From Oceanihabitans gracilariae (lineage in GTDB: Bacteria > Bacteroidota > Bacteroidia > Flavobacteriales > Flavobacteriaceae), in the NCBI RefSeq assembly GCF_042684485.1, contig NZ_JBHULM010000007.1, positions 558,001 through 622,000 on the forward strand: a DNA stretch of 64,000 bases. Reading direction: 5' to 3'. Below the pieces are notes generated by a model. That model ran no database searches and was not told where the DNA came from. It saw only the letters and a list, made by a program, of their open reading frames with translations. Positions 8,564-17,424 of this stretch are shown here, piece after piece; positions within the stretch are counted from its first letter, which is position 1, and every line of letters begins with the position of its first letter. Position numbers and translations under genes: made by a program.

Positions 8564-9520
8564 TTATTGTTTTAAATGCGTATTATTAAATTTTCGCAAC
8601 TCGTTTAAAGAAGCGTTTAACTCATAACCTAACAGCAAAATATTTGCATTTAGCCATAAGTAAAACATTAAAATTAATATAGCTCCAATAGAACCATACA
8701 GCTCATTGTATTGTGCAAAATTATTGATATAAATACCAAAAAGATACGAGGTTAAAATAAACAATAAAGTGGTTAAAAGCGCTCCTACAGAAAAGAAACT
8801 AGACTGTTTTCCTTCTTTTGTACCAAAGTAATATAAAGTTGCAGTAGCCAAATACGTCATCATTAAAAAGAATAAGTATTTAGCAGTTACAATCCAGAAT
8901 ACATTTGAGTCTACCTCTGTTAAACCTTCTTTATTTAAGGTATCAAAAAGGGGTTGTAGCAAATATATCTCTACATAACCAAAAATAATAACGGTTAAAA
9001 TTACCATAATTGCTAAAATTAAAGCAACACCTAAAGCGTATAAATACTGCTTTACCACATTACGTGATAACTGTACATGGTAGGACGTTTCAAAACCAGA
9101 AAACAAGGCATTTACACCATTTGCCATTAAAATAATAGAAAGTAAAAACACCGAAGAAAGTAAACCACCACGACCTGTATTGATGTTTCCGTAAATGTTT
9201 TCATCAAAAAACTCTGATGTATTTGGAGGCATAAAAGAATTTAAAAAAGATAAAAACTCAGATCTAAAACCTTCAATAGGTATATAAGGTATTACAATAA
9301 GTACAAACAGTAAAAACGGAAATATTGCCATAAAAAAACTAAAGGCAATAGCACTAGCTCTTGTAGCCAAAGCGCCTCTAGCAATACCAATAACATATAG
9401 TTCTAACAAATCATAAATAGATAAACCCTCAAAACCTGGAAGTTTTAATTGTTTTAAAAGCCTTACCAATAAATTTATTATTGGTATTTTTTCTAGTTTA
9501 TCTTCTATTTTTTTGGTCAT
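8564..9520 (-). CDS. YihY/BrkB family inner-membrane protein
   Basis: Integral membrane protein of the YihY/BrkB family (318 residues, about six hydrophobic segments). Family marks include the amphipathic N-terminus before ARGALATRASAIAFSFFMAIFPFLLF, the NGVNALFSGFETSYHV block and the terminal GSIGAILILMFYLWLNANILLLGYELNA. The molecular function is unsettled; older names (RNase BN, BrkB serum resistance) should not be carried over. It lies between nadC and priA and is probably co-transcribed. Confidence 0.88.
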   Translation of the reverse strand: MTKKIEDKLEKIPIINLLVRLLKQLKLPGFEGLSIYDLLELYVIGIARGALATRASAIAFSFFMAIFPFLLFVLIVIPYIPIEGFRSEFLSFLNSFMPPNTSEFFDENIYGNINTGRGGLLSSVFLLSIILMANGVNALFSGFETSYHVQLSRNVVKQYLYALGVALILAIMVILTVIIFGYVEIYLLQPLFDTLNKEGLTEVDSNVFWIVTAKYLFFLMMTYLATATLYYFGTKEGKQSSFFSVGALLTTLLFILTSYLFGIYINNFAQYNELYGSIGAILILMFYLWLNANILLLGYELNASLNELRKFNNTHLKQ

Positions 9521-9586
9521 TAATTAAGACTAGCCTGTTTATAAATTACTAGGTTACTTACTGCAAACTGTGATGCTAACTAAAAA

Positions 9587-10447
9587 CTAATTAACCGCTT
9601 TTAAACTTAAATCCATATTATATACCGAATGCGTTAACGCACCAGACGATATAAAGTCTACACCACATTCTGCGTACTTTCTAATTGTTTTTTCGTTAAT
9701 ACCACCAGAGCTTTCGGTTAAGCATTGGTTTCCTATTCGTTTTACAGCTTTTTTAGTGTCTTCAAAATTAAAATTATCAATTAAAATTCTATATACACCT
9801 TCGCTTTTCAAAATTTCTTCAATTTCGTTTAAATCTCTAGCTTCCACTATTATTTTTAAATCTCTATTGGTTTCTTTTAAATAGTTTTTTGTTTTTTCAA
9901 TGGCTTTGGTAAGTCCGCCAGCAAAATCAATATGATTGTCTTTAAGCATAATCATATCATACAATGCAAATCTATGGTTTTCTCCTCCTCCAATTTTTAC
10001 AGCCCATTTTTCTAATGCACGAATTCCTGGAGTGGTTTTTCTGGTATCTAAAACTTTGGTTCCTGTACCTTCTAATAAATCTACAAAATGTCTTGTTTTA
10101 GTAGCTATAGCACTCATACGTTGCATGGCATTAAGCACCAAACGTTCTGCTTTTAAAATAGACTGCGAAGCGCCTTCTACATAAAAAACAATATCACCAT
10201 ATTTTACTTTACTACCATCTTCAATAAGCGTTTCTACTTTCATATTTTTATCTACATAAGCAAAAACTTGCTTTGCAAACGCTACTCCTGCAATAATACC
10301 TTCATCTTTTACCAAAAGCTTTGCTTTTCCTTGTGCTGTTGCAGGAATACAAGCAAGTGAGCTATGATCTCCATCACCAACATCTTCTCTAATGGCATTT
10401 GCTATTATTAACTCTATTTCTGTATCAAATTGTGCTTTGCTTATCAT
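9587..10447 (-). CDS. nadC: Nicotinate-nucleotide diphosphorylase (carboxylating), quinolinate phosphoribosyltransferase
   Basis: Converts quinolinate and PRPP to nicotinate mononucleotide, CO2 and PPi in de novo NAD synthesis. The 286 residues show the full family pattern: EDVGDGDHSS at 21-30, DTRKTTPG at 134-141, GGGENHR at 153-159 and MLKDNH at 167-172. The tail SSGGINEKTIRKYAECGVDFISSGALTHS forms the phosphate-binding end. Nearby nadA/nadB are absent. First gene of the nadC-yihY-priA run. Confidence 0.96.
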   Translation of the reverse strand: MISKAQFDTEIELIIANAIREDVGDGDHSSLACIPATAQGKAKLLVKDEGIIAGVAFAKQVFAYVDKNMKVETLIEDGSKVKYGDIVFYVEGASQSILKAERLVLNAMQRMSAIATKTRHFVDLLEGTGTKVLDTRKTTPGIRALEKWAVKIGGGENHRFALYDMIMLKDNHIDFAGGLTKAIEKTKNYLKETNRDLKIIVEARDLNEIEEILKSEGVYRILIDNFNFEDTKKAVKRIGNQCLTESSGGINEKTIRKYAECGVDFISSGALTHSVYNMDLSLKAVN

Positions 10448-10559
10448 AAAATAATTCTTTGTGCTAAAATAAGAAATAGATTTACGATATTAGTTTTTTG
10501 AAATACGATTTTTTATTTTCTTATTTTTGAAAAAATTGAAGCCAAAACCAAAATTTTAA

Positions 10560-11396
10560 ATGATTTATAAAATTACTCTTTTACTTCTACTAGTTTGCTT
10601 TAAAGGCATGGCTCAGGAAAAAGTGTTTTTAGATGAAAACATGCAGGAAATAGATTCGCTTCAGTTTAATACTATCTGTAATAATCACGCATATAAATGC
10701 TTAGCATATAGCTCAGATTCTATTCTAGTAAACAAAGTATTACCCAAATATAGCTTCGGAAAAATATCATCTGAAGAATATGAACAAATACGAAGCATTT
10801 TAGAGCTAGATTCTAAAACAAAAATAGCTTCAGGTTCTAAAATCATAATCTCATATTCTGACACCTTGTTTAATAGAGAAACTGTGATAAAAAAACAAAT
10901 GTCATCATTTACAAAAACAAAGAAAAGTAATAAGCAATCCCTTATTTGTAATGGTTTTTCTATTTCTAAAAGTCCAGATAAAACTTTAAACAAAAAGGAT
11001 TTTATTCATTTTAATGAGAAAAGAGAAAAATACTTAGCAAAGTGTATAGAAAAATTTGAAAAACAAGATTTGGTTACTGTAAATTTAATGTACAATAATA
11101 AACAAGATGGATTTTCTTATTTTGAAAATGTACCAAGATTAAAAGACAGAGGCATTTTTAAAAACACCTTTTTTAAAATTTACAAAAACTATAATTTATT
11201 AATTTTAAAACCTGATGGCGAATATTTTTTAAGTGGAAGCTTTATTACCAACAAAAATGTGCAGCTACTTCTTAACAAAGAAGACTGGACGCCATATAAA
11301 GAAGATTTACAAGAATTTAAAGAAAAAGGATGCTATATAAATAAAAACTTTTTTGAAGATCCTATTTTCGACTTCACTACAAAACACTGCTTTTAA
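10560..11396 (+). CDS. Unknown secreted protein upstream of rlmH
   Basis: I do not recognise a family. The 278 residues start with a clear signal peptide (MIYKITLLLLLVCFKGMAQ, cleavage likely after Ala18). The mature part is lysine-rich with three short cysteine-containing stretches near its start, middle (LICNG, LAKCIEK) and end (KGCYINK, KHCF). No membrane helix follows the signal, so it is likely periplasmic or surface located. Its stop overlaps the rlmH start by one base (TAATG), implying translational coupling, although the two proteins act in different compartments. Confidence 0.75.
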   Translation: MIYKITLLLLLVCFKGMAQEKVFLDENMQEIDSLQFNTICNNHAYKCLAYSSDSILVNKVLPKYSFGKISSEEYEQIRSILELDSKTKIASGSKIIISYSDTLFNRETVIKKQMSSFTKTKKSNKQSLICNGFSISKSPDKTLNKKDFIHFNEKREKYLAKCIEKFEKQDLVTVNLMYNNKQDGFSYFENVPRLKDRGIFKNTFFKIYKNYNLLILKPDGEYFLSGSFITNKNVQLLLNKEDWTPYKEDLQEFKEKGCYINKNFFEDPIFDFTTKHCF

Positions 11397-11869
11397 TGCA
11401 TATTAAACTCCTTGCCATTGGCAAAACAGACAACAAGCAACTACAAAGCTTAATAGACGATTATACTAAACGTCTTGGCTTTTATATTAAGTTTCATTTA
11501 GAGATTATACCAGATTTAAAAAAGGTAAAAAACCTAAGCGAAGACCAACAAAAACAAAAAGAAGGAGAGCTTATTTTAAGTAAGTTAAACAATACAGATG
11601 TATTAATTTTACTGGATGAAAACGGAAAACAATTAGATTCTGTTGGATTTTCTAACTACTTACAAAAACACATGAATTCTGGTATCAAGCAATTGGTTTT
11701 TGTAATTGGTGGACCTTACGGATTTAGCCCAGAAGTATACCAAAAAGCACAAGGAAAACTCTCATTATCTAAAATGACATTTTCACACCAAATGGTACGT
11801 TTATTTGTAATAGAACAAATTTACAGAGGGTTTACTATTTTAAAAAATGAACCATATCATCATAGGTAA
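11396..11869 (+). CDS. rlmH: 23S rRNA (pseudouridine1915-N3)-methyltransferase RlmH
   Basis: SPOUT-class methyltransferase that methylates pseudouridine 1915 in helix 69 of 23S rRNA using SAM. The 157 residues include the knot motifs VFVIGGPYGFS (101-111) and LSLSKMTFSHQMVR (122-135). It ends exactly with the conserved YHHR, so it is full length. Its ATG overlaps the preceding stop. The 3' end of the gene takes part in a 14-bp inverted repeat that includes the stop codon. Confidence 0.97.
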   Translation: MHIKLLAIGKTDNKQLQSLIDDYTKRLGFYIKFHLEIIPDLKKVKNLSEDQQKQKEGELILSKLNNTDVLILLDENGKQLDSVGFSNYLQKHMNSGIKQLVFVIGGPYGFSPEVYQKAQGKLSLSKMTFSHQMVRLFVIEQIYRGFTILKNEPYHHR

Positions 11870-11879
11870 ACCCTCTGTA
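11822..11879 (+). terminator. Long inverted repeat spanning the rlmH stop codon
   Basis: TACAGAGGGTTTAC at 11822-11835 is perfectly complementary to 11866-11879, separated by 30 nt. The left arm is inside the last rlmH codons and the right arm contains its TAA. Only a broken T-rich stretch follows on the plus strand, so this is a possible weak terminator or 3'-end stabiliser between convergent rlmH and the hibernation factor. Confidence 0.5.
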
Positions 11880-11886
11880 CTTGTAT

Positions 11887-12186
11887 TTATTTAGTAGAAT
11901 AAGTTTCTTTTCGTTTTTTTAGTTGTTTTTCTAAATCACTAACCGTTTGACGTACTGCAACTTCATAATTTCTCTCATCTGAAGTAGCAAAAATTCTTGG
12001 TCCAGGTAAACTTAGCTCAATATCACAAATTTTTCCTTTAGTGTGTTCGTTTTCATTCTTTTTAAAGCGAACAACTGCACTAATTAAAAATTCATATCTA
12101 TCCTGTAATTTTTCTAATTTTTCGGTTGTAAGTGTATTTAACGTTTCGCTAATATCTACACCAACATATTCAAAGTTTATAGTCAT
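11887..12186 (-). CDS. hpf: Ribosome hibernation promoting factor, short form (HPF/RaiA)
   Basis: Small ribosome-binding protein that inactivates or dimerises ribosomes in slow growth. The 99 residues begin MTINFEYVGVDISETLNTLTTEKLEKL and contain the typical KICDIELSLPGPRIFATSDERNYEVAVRQTVSDLEKQLKKRKE, with the basic C-terminal helix. It lacks the extra C-terminal dimerisation domain of long HPF, so it belongs to the short HPF/YfiA class. Monocistronic and convergent with rlmH. Confidence 0.92.
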   Translation of the reverse strand: MTINFEYVGVDISETLNTLTTEKLEKLQDRYEFLISAVVRFKKNENEHTKGKICDIELSLPGPRIFATSDERNYEVAVRQTVSDLEKQLKKRKETYSTK

Positions 12187-12269
12187 AGTTTCAAGTGTTT
12201 AATTCATATATTTCAAAATTACGAATTATACAAACCATTTAATATGACTTATATCATACTTAAAGCTAA

Positions 12270-13268
12270 TTACTCCTTTTTCTTTCTTTTTAATTTATAA
12301 CCTATAGCCAATTTTGCATTAGACAAATTGAAGAAATAATCATTGTCATTATCAAAATCTGTAGTGTAATAACCGTTTCCGTAGGTTAAACTAACGTAAT
12401 ATCTATCTATACTATAACCTAAACCTATATTAAAATCTATTTTATACAACATTGGATTAGATGGTCTATAGCTATCATCTTGTAAGGTTACTTTCTTGTT
12501 CATTAAAGCAATTCCTGGCATAAAATTAAAAGTAGCAGTAATATTTTCTGGAAGTTTAAAATAAGATACAAATCCTGCTAAAAGCCCTAAAGCACCACCA
12601 CGATATCTTTTGACATTAGCATCTTCATTAAAGTAGATACTTGTCTCCTCATCAAAAAGACTAGGCTTGGCCGAAAAATAATCAAACACACCAAAAAAAC
12701 CGAGTCCACCAGTGATATACATGTTTTTATTTCGTTTTTCTGCTAAACCAGCTTTTAACTGCGAATAAGAAAACGCTACTTCATCAAAAGTATATAAGTA
12801 ATTAACGCCAAAAGTTACCGAGCGAATATCACTTCTAAAAACCGTAGGAACATCAAAATCACTTTTTGCATTAAACCCTTTGTAGGTTTGTATAAATGCG
12901 TTTACATAATGTTGTTTTTTAACTATGGTTGTAGCTTGCAAATCAAACCTTTTTGTCTCTTCTTTATTTGGATTTTTAATATTAAAAGCAAGATCGATAA
13001 TAAACTTTTTACTAGCAACACCAAAACCCAATCCATACCTGTTATTAGGAACAAATTTAGCCTTAGAGTTTCCGTCTTTTATACTAAATTTCTTTACTTT
13101 AAAATTAGAAAATAAACGTACCGAATAATTTTCTAGATTTCTATCAATAAGTAAAGAGTCTATATTTTCTATAGATTGCGCGTGAACAGATATGCAACTA
13201 AAACAAAAAACAACGAATAAATATAATCTGAATTTTAAATACTTTTTAAAAATATTCTGTGGTAACAA
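12270..13268 (-). CDS. Outer-membrane beta-barrel protein, DUF4421-like
   Basis: A secreted 332-residue protein with a signal peptide ending SVHAQ (cleavage after about residue 30). It is followed by alternating hydrophobic/polar strands typical of an outer-membrane barrel, with the final strand NLSNAKLAIGYKLKRKKKE. The block YSVRLFSNFKVKKFSI plus FVPNNRYGLGFGVASKKFIIDLAFN resembles the Bacteroidota family DUF4421. No function is known. It is transcribed away from rdgB and has no operon partner. Confidence 0.72.
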   Translation of the reverse strand: MLPQNIFKKYLKFRLYLFVVFCFSCISVHAQSIENIDSLLIDRNLENYSVRLFSNFKVKKFSIKDGNSKAKFVPNNRYGLGFGVASKKFIIDLAFNIKNPNKEETKRFDLQATTIVKKQHYVNAFIQTYKGFNAKSDFDVPTVFRSDIRSVTFGVNYLYTFDEVAFSYSQLKAGLAEKRNKNMYITGGLGFFGVFDYFSAKPSLFDEETSIYFNEDANVKRYRGGALGLLAGFVSYFKLPENITATFNFMPGIALMNKKVTLQDDSYRPSNPMLYKIDFNIGLGYSIDRYYVSLTYGNGYYTTDFDNDNDYFFNLSNAKLAIGYKLKRKKKE

Positions 13269-13375
13269 AAGGCCTTTAATTTGGTTAATATCAAATAAAT
13301 TTCACTAGAATAGATACATTTTATTTGGGATATTCTATTTTTACAAAAGCTAAAATACATTAATTACTACAAACT

Positions 13376-13954
13376 ATGCAACTTGTTTTCGCAACCAATA
13401 ATTTAAATAAATTAAAAGAAGTACAATCCTTAATCCCTGAGCACATTACGCTTTTAAGTTTAAAAGATATAGGTTGTTTTGAAGACGTACCAGAAACTCA
13501 AAAAACTATTGAAGGCAATGCCATACAAAAAGCAGAATACATAAAAGAAAAGTATGGCTATGATTGTTTTGCCGATGACACAGGATTAGAAGTTGCCGCT
13601 TTACAAGGAGAACCTGGAGTATACTCTGCCAGATATGCAGGAGAACAACGTAATGACCAGGATAATATGAATTTACTTTTAAGTAATCTTAAAGACAAAC
13701 CAAGTAGAAGTGCACAATTTAAAACCGTTGTTGCTTTACACCTTAACGGAAAGCTAGAAACCTTTACAGGAATATGCAAAGGAGAAATAACCTTAGAAAA
13801 ACAGGGAGAAAAAGGTTTTGGTTACGACCCTATTTTTAAAGCCGAAGGATTTGATAAAACCTTTGCTCAAATTTCTATAGCAGAAAAAAACAAAGTAGGA
13901 CATAGAGGAAAAGCCGTTACACAACTGGTAGACTTTTTAAATAACTATAACTAG
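13376..13954 (+). CDS. rdgB: Non-canonical purine NTP diphosphatase (RdgB/HAM1)
   Basis: House-cleaning enzyme that hydrolyses dITP, ITP and XTP to monophosphates and PPi, keeping deaminated purines out of nucleic acids. The 192 residues show FATNNLNKLKEV at the N-terminus (phosphate-binding), the catalytic DCFADDTGLEV stretch, GEPGVYSARYAG, and GEKGFGYDPIF near 138-148. The end HRGKAVTQLVDFL is typical. Its TAG stop lies in the palindrome CTAG, which is also the stop of the convergent monooxygenase gene. Confidence 0.96.
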   Translation: MQLVFATNNLNKLKEVQSLIPEHITLLSLKDIGCFEDVPETQKTIEGNAIQKAEYIKEKYGYDCFADDTGLEVAALQGEPGVYSARYAGEQRNDQDNMNLLLSNLKDKPSRSAQFKTVVALHLNGKLETFTGICKGEITLEKQGEKGFGYDPIFKAEGFDKTFAQISIAEKNKVGHRGKAVTQLVDFLNNYN

Positions 13955-14991
13955 TCTTGACTAATAACATTTGCCAAATAACTAGCATCTTTAGCTACTC
14001 CTCCTAAAGTTGCAGAACCACGAGTATACATCCATGGTAAGCCAATAAAATACAAACCTTCTATATTACTTACACCTCTGTAATTTTTAGGATAACCATT
14101 CTCGTCTAACTCTAATCCTTCAATCCAATTAAAATTAGGACGATATCCTGTTGCCCAAATAATATTTTTAATGGTAGAAACTGTTGAGTTTTCAAAAATA
14201 ATTTCTTCTTGCATAGCATCTTTTGTTCTTCCTTTGGCTATCACATTTTTTCTAGAAAGTATTTCCTTAACGTCTGTACCAATTACAGGTTGCGAAGAAT
14301 TACTTAAGCGTTTCCCTATCCAACTATATTTACTAAAACTTAAAAAACCTACTAAGGTAAACCACCACCACAAGGTTTTTCCTAAAATTTGTTGTGGTAA
14401 AGATTTTACAGTAGTATCTCCAGAAAAATAAACGGTTCTAGAACCATCTTTAGAGATTTCGTTTAAAATTTGGTATCCAGAATCTCCTCCTCCAACTACT
14501 AAAGCATCACCTTCTTGCAATTGGTACACGCCTTTATAGTAATTACTATGCATTTGTAGCACGCTTGCAGCAATTTTAGTATTACAAGGAGGTGTATACG
14601 GAATATGAAATGGTCCTGTAGCAACAATTACATTTTTAGCTTGCAATTCGCCATCTTTATAAGTGACAAAAAAACCATTTTCTGTTTTACGTACAGCAGT
14701 TACCAAGGTATTGAGCTGTACTGGTATTTTAAAGGTTTCTACATATTTTTTAAAATAGTTACTTACTTCTATTTTAGTAGGATAATGTCCTTTTGGTGCA
14801 TCAAATTTTAATCCTGGTAAGTGGTTATATTCGGTTGGTGTAAATAATTTTAAAGAGTCCCAACGGTTTAACCAAGAGGCTCCAATTTCTTTTTCACCAT
14901 CTAGTATTAAAAATTCCTTTTCTAATATTTTTAAATGGTAAGCCATAGACAATCCTGCTTGTGCGCCACCAATTATAATATAATCTAACAT
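13951..14991 (-). CDS. Flavin-containing NAD(P)-binding monooxygenase-like oxidoreductase
   Basis: FAD-dependent oxidoreductase of the CzcO/FMO group, 346 residues. An FAD-binding Rossmann motif appears at the N-terminus (IIGGAQAGLS, residues 6-15) and an NADPH-binding motif in the middle (VVGGGDSGYQ, near 165). VIVATGPFHIPYTPPC and IIWATGYRPNFNWIE are the ATG motifs of flavoprotein monooxygenases. The substrate is unknown; relatives oxidise small N- or S-containing compounds. Its stop shares bases with the rdgB stop on the other strand. Confidence 0.88.
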   Translation of the reverse strand: MLDYIIIGGAQAGLSMAYHLKILEKEFLILDGEKEIGASWLNRWDSLKLFTPTEYNHLPGLKFDAPKGHYPTKIEVSNYFKKYVETFKIPVQLNTLVTAVRKTENGFFVTYKDGELQAKNVIVATGPFHIPYTPPCNTKIAASVLQMHSNYYKGVYQLQEGDALVVGGGDSGYQILNEISKDGSRTVYFSGDTTVKSLPQQILGKTLWWWFTLVGFLSFSKYSWIGKRLSNSSQPVIGTDVKEILSRKNVIAKGRTKDAMQEEIIFENSTVSTIKNIIWATGYRPNFNWIEGLELDENGYPKNYRGVSNIEGLYFIGLPWMYTRGSATLGGVAKDASYLANVISQD

Positions 14992-15288
14992 CCCTATTTT
15001 TTAATTTTTTTTTAAAGAAGCTAAGGTAAAAACTTTTATACGAAGACCTAGAAAGACCAAGCATAAGATTAAAAAAACTTCTATTATTTACGTTGTTAGT
15101 GAGAATCTTTAATAAATAACAAAAACATCATGTAGTTGCGTTAACGATAGTAGTGGCATCCTTTTTTTGTGTTAAACTGTTTTTAGTATCTTTTTAAAAA
15201 AAGGCCTATTGCTTAATTTTAAAGCTGTTATAATGCAGTAAACACAAGAAAAAAGATATAACGAATAGCGTGTTAAAACGCCCAAAAA

Positions 15289-15318
15289 TTGAATATCGAA
15301 AATAATGTTGTACCTTTG
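15289..15318 (+). promoter_or_regulatory. Promoter of the DEAD-box helicase gene
   Basis: TTG at 15289-15291, 19 nt, then TACCTTTG at 15311-15318, an exact fit to the Bacteroidetes TTG / TAnnTTTG consensus. Transcription should start near 15325, giving a leader of about 135 nt before the ATG at 15460. Confidence 0.72.
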
Positions 15319-15351
15319 CACCTTGCAAACGCAAAACGCGTTGAAAAAAAG

Positions 15352-15423
15352 GACTCCTCAGAGAGAGGATGTGTTACTAGAAGTTTTAGGTTAAGTATGT
15401 TCAATGCACTTCTATTTGTAACA
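15352..15423 (+). promoter_or_regulatory. Structured 5' leader of deaD
   Basis: Inside the predicted leader a long stem forms. TGTTAC (15372-15377) pairs with GTAACA (15418-15423) and TAGAAGT (15378-15384) pairs with ACTTCTA (15408-15414), making 13 bp with a 3-nt bulge. A small CCTC/GAGG hairpin precedes it around 15356-15368. RNA-helicase genes of the CsdA/DeaD type are often autoregulated through leader structure, so a similar role is inferred. Confidence 0.5.
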
Positions 15424-15459
15424 CCAAAATAGATTGACATTGAAATACATAAAACAAGA

Positions 15460-17316
15460 ATGAGCACATTCCAAGATTTAGGTCTTAACGAAGAACTATT
15501 ACAAGGTATTACAGATTTAGGATTTGAATCCCCTTCTGAAGTACAAGAAAAAGCAATCCCAATTTTATTAAACGAAGAAACAGATTTAGTTGCATTAGCG
15601 CAAACTGGAACTGGAAAAACTGCAGCATTTGGTTTTCCTATGTTGCAAAAAATCGACGTTAACAGTCGTACAACACAAGGTTTAATACTTTCTCCTACTC
15701 GTGAGCTTTGTTTACAAATTGCAAACGAAATGAAAGCCTATGGTAAATACTGCAAAGGTTTAAATGTAGTTGCTATTTATGGTGGATCAAGTATTACAGA
15801 CCAAGCACGCGAAGTAAAACGTGGTGCGCAAATTATAGTTGCTACTCCTGGTAGAATGAAAGATATGATTAACAGAAAATTAGTGGATATCACTAAAATT
15901 CAATATTCGGTTTTAGATGAAGCCGATGAAATGTTAAACATGGGATTTAAAGAAGATATTACAGATATTCTTTCTGGTACACCAGAAGATAAAAATACCT
16001 GGTTATTTTCTGCAACTATGCCAAAAGAAGTTGCTAGAATTGCTAAGAAATTTATGTTTGACCCAAAAGAAATTACGGTTGGTCATAAAAATGAAAGTAC
16101 TTCTAACGTAACTCACGAATACTATTTAGTAAATGCACGTGATCGTTACCAAGCATTAAAACGTTTAGCAGATGCAAATCCAGATATATTTTCGGTAATT
16201 TTTTGTAGAACCAAAAGAGATACACAAAAAGTTGCAGAAAACTTAATTGAAGATGGTTATAGCGCTGGAGCACTACATGGTGATTTAAGCCAAAACCAAC
16301 GTGATATTGTGATGAAACAATTTAGAACACGTCAAATACAAATGCTTGTAGCTACAGATGTTGCTGCTCGTGGTATTGATGTGGATGATATTACACACGT
16401 AATTAACTACCAATTAAGTGATGAAGTAGAAACTTATACACACCGAAGCGGACGAACAGGTCGTGCAGGAAAAACAGGAGTTTCTATGGTTATTGTTTCT
16501 AAAAGCGAAATACGCAGATTAAAAAGTATTGAGCGTATTATAAACAAGAAATTTGAATTAAAAGAAATTCCGAACGGAATGGAAATTTGCGAAGTACAAC
16601 TAATGTCTTTAGCAAATAAAATTCACAATACAGAAATCAATCATGAAATTGATAAGTATTTAGAAGATATAAATGCTTTGTTTGAAGAAACTACAAAAGA
16701 AGAACTTATTAAAAAATTCTTTTCTGTAGAGTTTACACGTTTCTTTAACTACTACCAAAAAGCTAAAAACCTAAATGTAACAGCATCTTCTAACGATCGT
16801 GAAGGCGGAAGAAGTAGTAACACTAATGATACTCGTTACTTTATTAATGTTGGTGAAAAAGATGGCTTTGACTGGATGAAGCTTAAAGATTTCTTAAAAG
16901 AAATTTTAGAACTTGGTAGAGATGATGTATTTAAAGTTGATGTAAAAGAAAGTTTCTCTTTCTTTAATACTGAAAAAGAACACCAAGAAAAGATACTTGC
17001 CTTTTTTACAGATTACAAACACGAAGGACGTTTTGTAAATGTAGAAGTTAGTGAAAACCGTGGAGGTGGCGGAAGAAGTCGCGGCGGAAATCGTGGTGGC
17101 GGAAGACGTCGTGATGGTGGAAACCGAGGTGACAGAAGACGTGGAGGTTCTGATAGACCAAGAGGAGAAAGACGTAGTTCTGGTAGAGACGAAAGAAGAA
17201 GCGACTCTAATAGAGGAGATAGACGTAGCGCTGAAGGTTCTTCAAGAAGATCTGAATCTAGAGATAAGTCTGAATTTAAAACCACACATTCTAGACCAAG
17301 ACGTTCAAGACGCTAA
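15460..17316 (+). CDS. deaD: DEAD-box ATP-dependent RNA helicase, DeaD/CsdA-like
   Basis: ATP-dependent RNA helicase for ribosome assembly, RNA decay and cold adaptation. Motifs in order: Q-motif region FESPSEVQEKAIP (22-34), Walker A AQTGTGKT (47-54), DEAD (153-156), SAT (184-186) and HRSGRTGR (328-335). A DbpA-type RNA-binding domain lies near 460-530 (RYFINVGEKDGFDWMKLKDF). The last 80 residues are an arginine/glycine/serine-rich tail (GGGGRSRGGNRGGGRRRDGG and onward). The low-complexity tail opens several long alternative frames at 17013-17407, which are artefacts. Single gene with its own promoter and leader. Confidence 0.94.
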   Translation: MSTFQDLGLNEELLQGITDLGFESPSEVQEKAIPILLNEETDLVALAQTGTGKTAAFGFPMLQKIDVNSRTTQGLILSPTRELCLQIANEMKAYGKYCKGLNVVAIYGGSSITDQAREVKRGAQIIVATPGRMKDMINRKLVDITKIQYSVLDEADEMLNMGFKEDITDILSGTPEDKNTWLFSATMPKEVARIAKKFMFDPKEITVGHKNESTSNVTHEYYLVNARDRYQALKRLADANPDIFSVIFCRTKRDTQKVAENLIEDGYSAGALHGDLSQNQRDIVMKQFRTRQIQMLVATDVAARGIDVDDITHVINYQLSDEVETYTHRSGRTGRAGKTGVSMVIVSKSEIRRLKSIERIINKKFELKEIPNGMEICEVQLMSLANKIHNTEINHEIDKYLEDINALFEETTKEELIKKFFSVEFTRFFNYYQKAKNLNVTASSNDREGGRSSNTNDTRYFINVGEKDGFDWMKLKDFLKEILELGRDDVFKVDVKESFSFFNTEKEHQEKILAFFTDYKHEGRFVNVEVSENRGGGGRSRGGNRGGGRRRDGGNRGDRRRGGSDRPRGERRSSGRDERRSDSNRGDRRSAEGSSRRSESRDKSEFKTTHSRPRRSRR

Positions 17317-17424
17317 ACCATCTTGCCTTTGGGCTAGTAATTTTGTTAATTTTAAGTCAAAGTTTAAAAGGTATAACGTATTTATAAATATGTTTGTATC
17401 TTTATAAAACTACATACCACTATT

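Larger units (their letters stand above)
14992..15459. other. 468-bp intergenic region with deaD promoter and leader
   Basis: Gap between two divergent genes. The part from 14992 to about 15285 is A+T-rich with no convincing ORF, RNA gene or repeat; it must hold the monooxygenase promoter, which I could not place. The right-hand part holds the helicase promoter and its structured leader, listed separately. A possible 64-codon minus-strand frame across 15273-15467 has no coding character. Confidence 0.6.

Noticed and set aside
15273..15467. 64-codon minus-strand ORF upstream of the helicase
   Set aside because: It overlaps the promoter, leader and start codon of deaD, has no recognisable sequence, and would run antisense to the whole leader.
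17013..17407. Long alternative frames (90 and 118 codons) in the 3' part of the helicase gene
   Set aside because: They arise from the repetitive Arg/Gly-rich tail of the helicase read in other frames and have low-complexity sequence.
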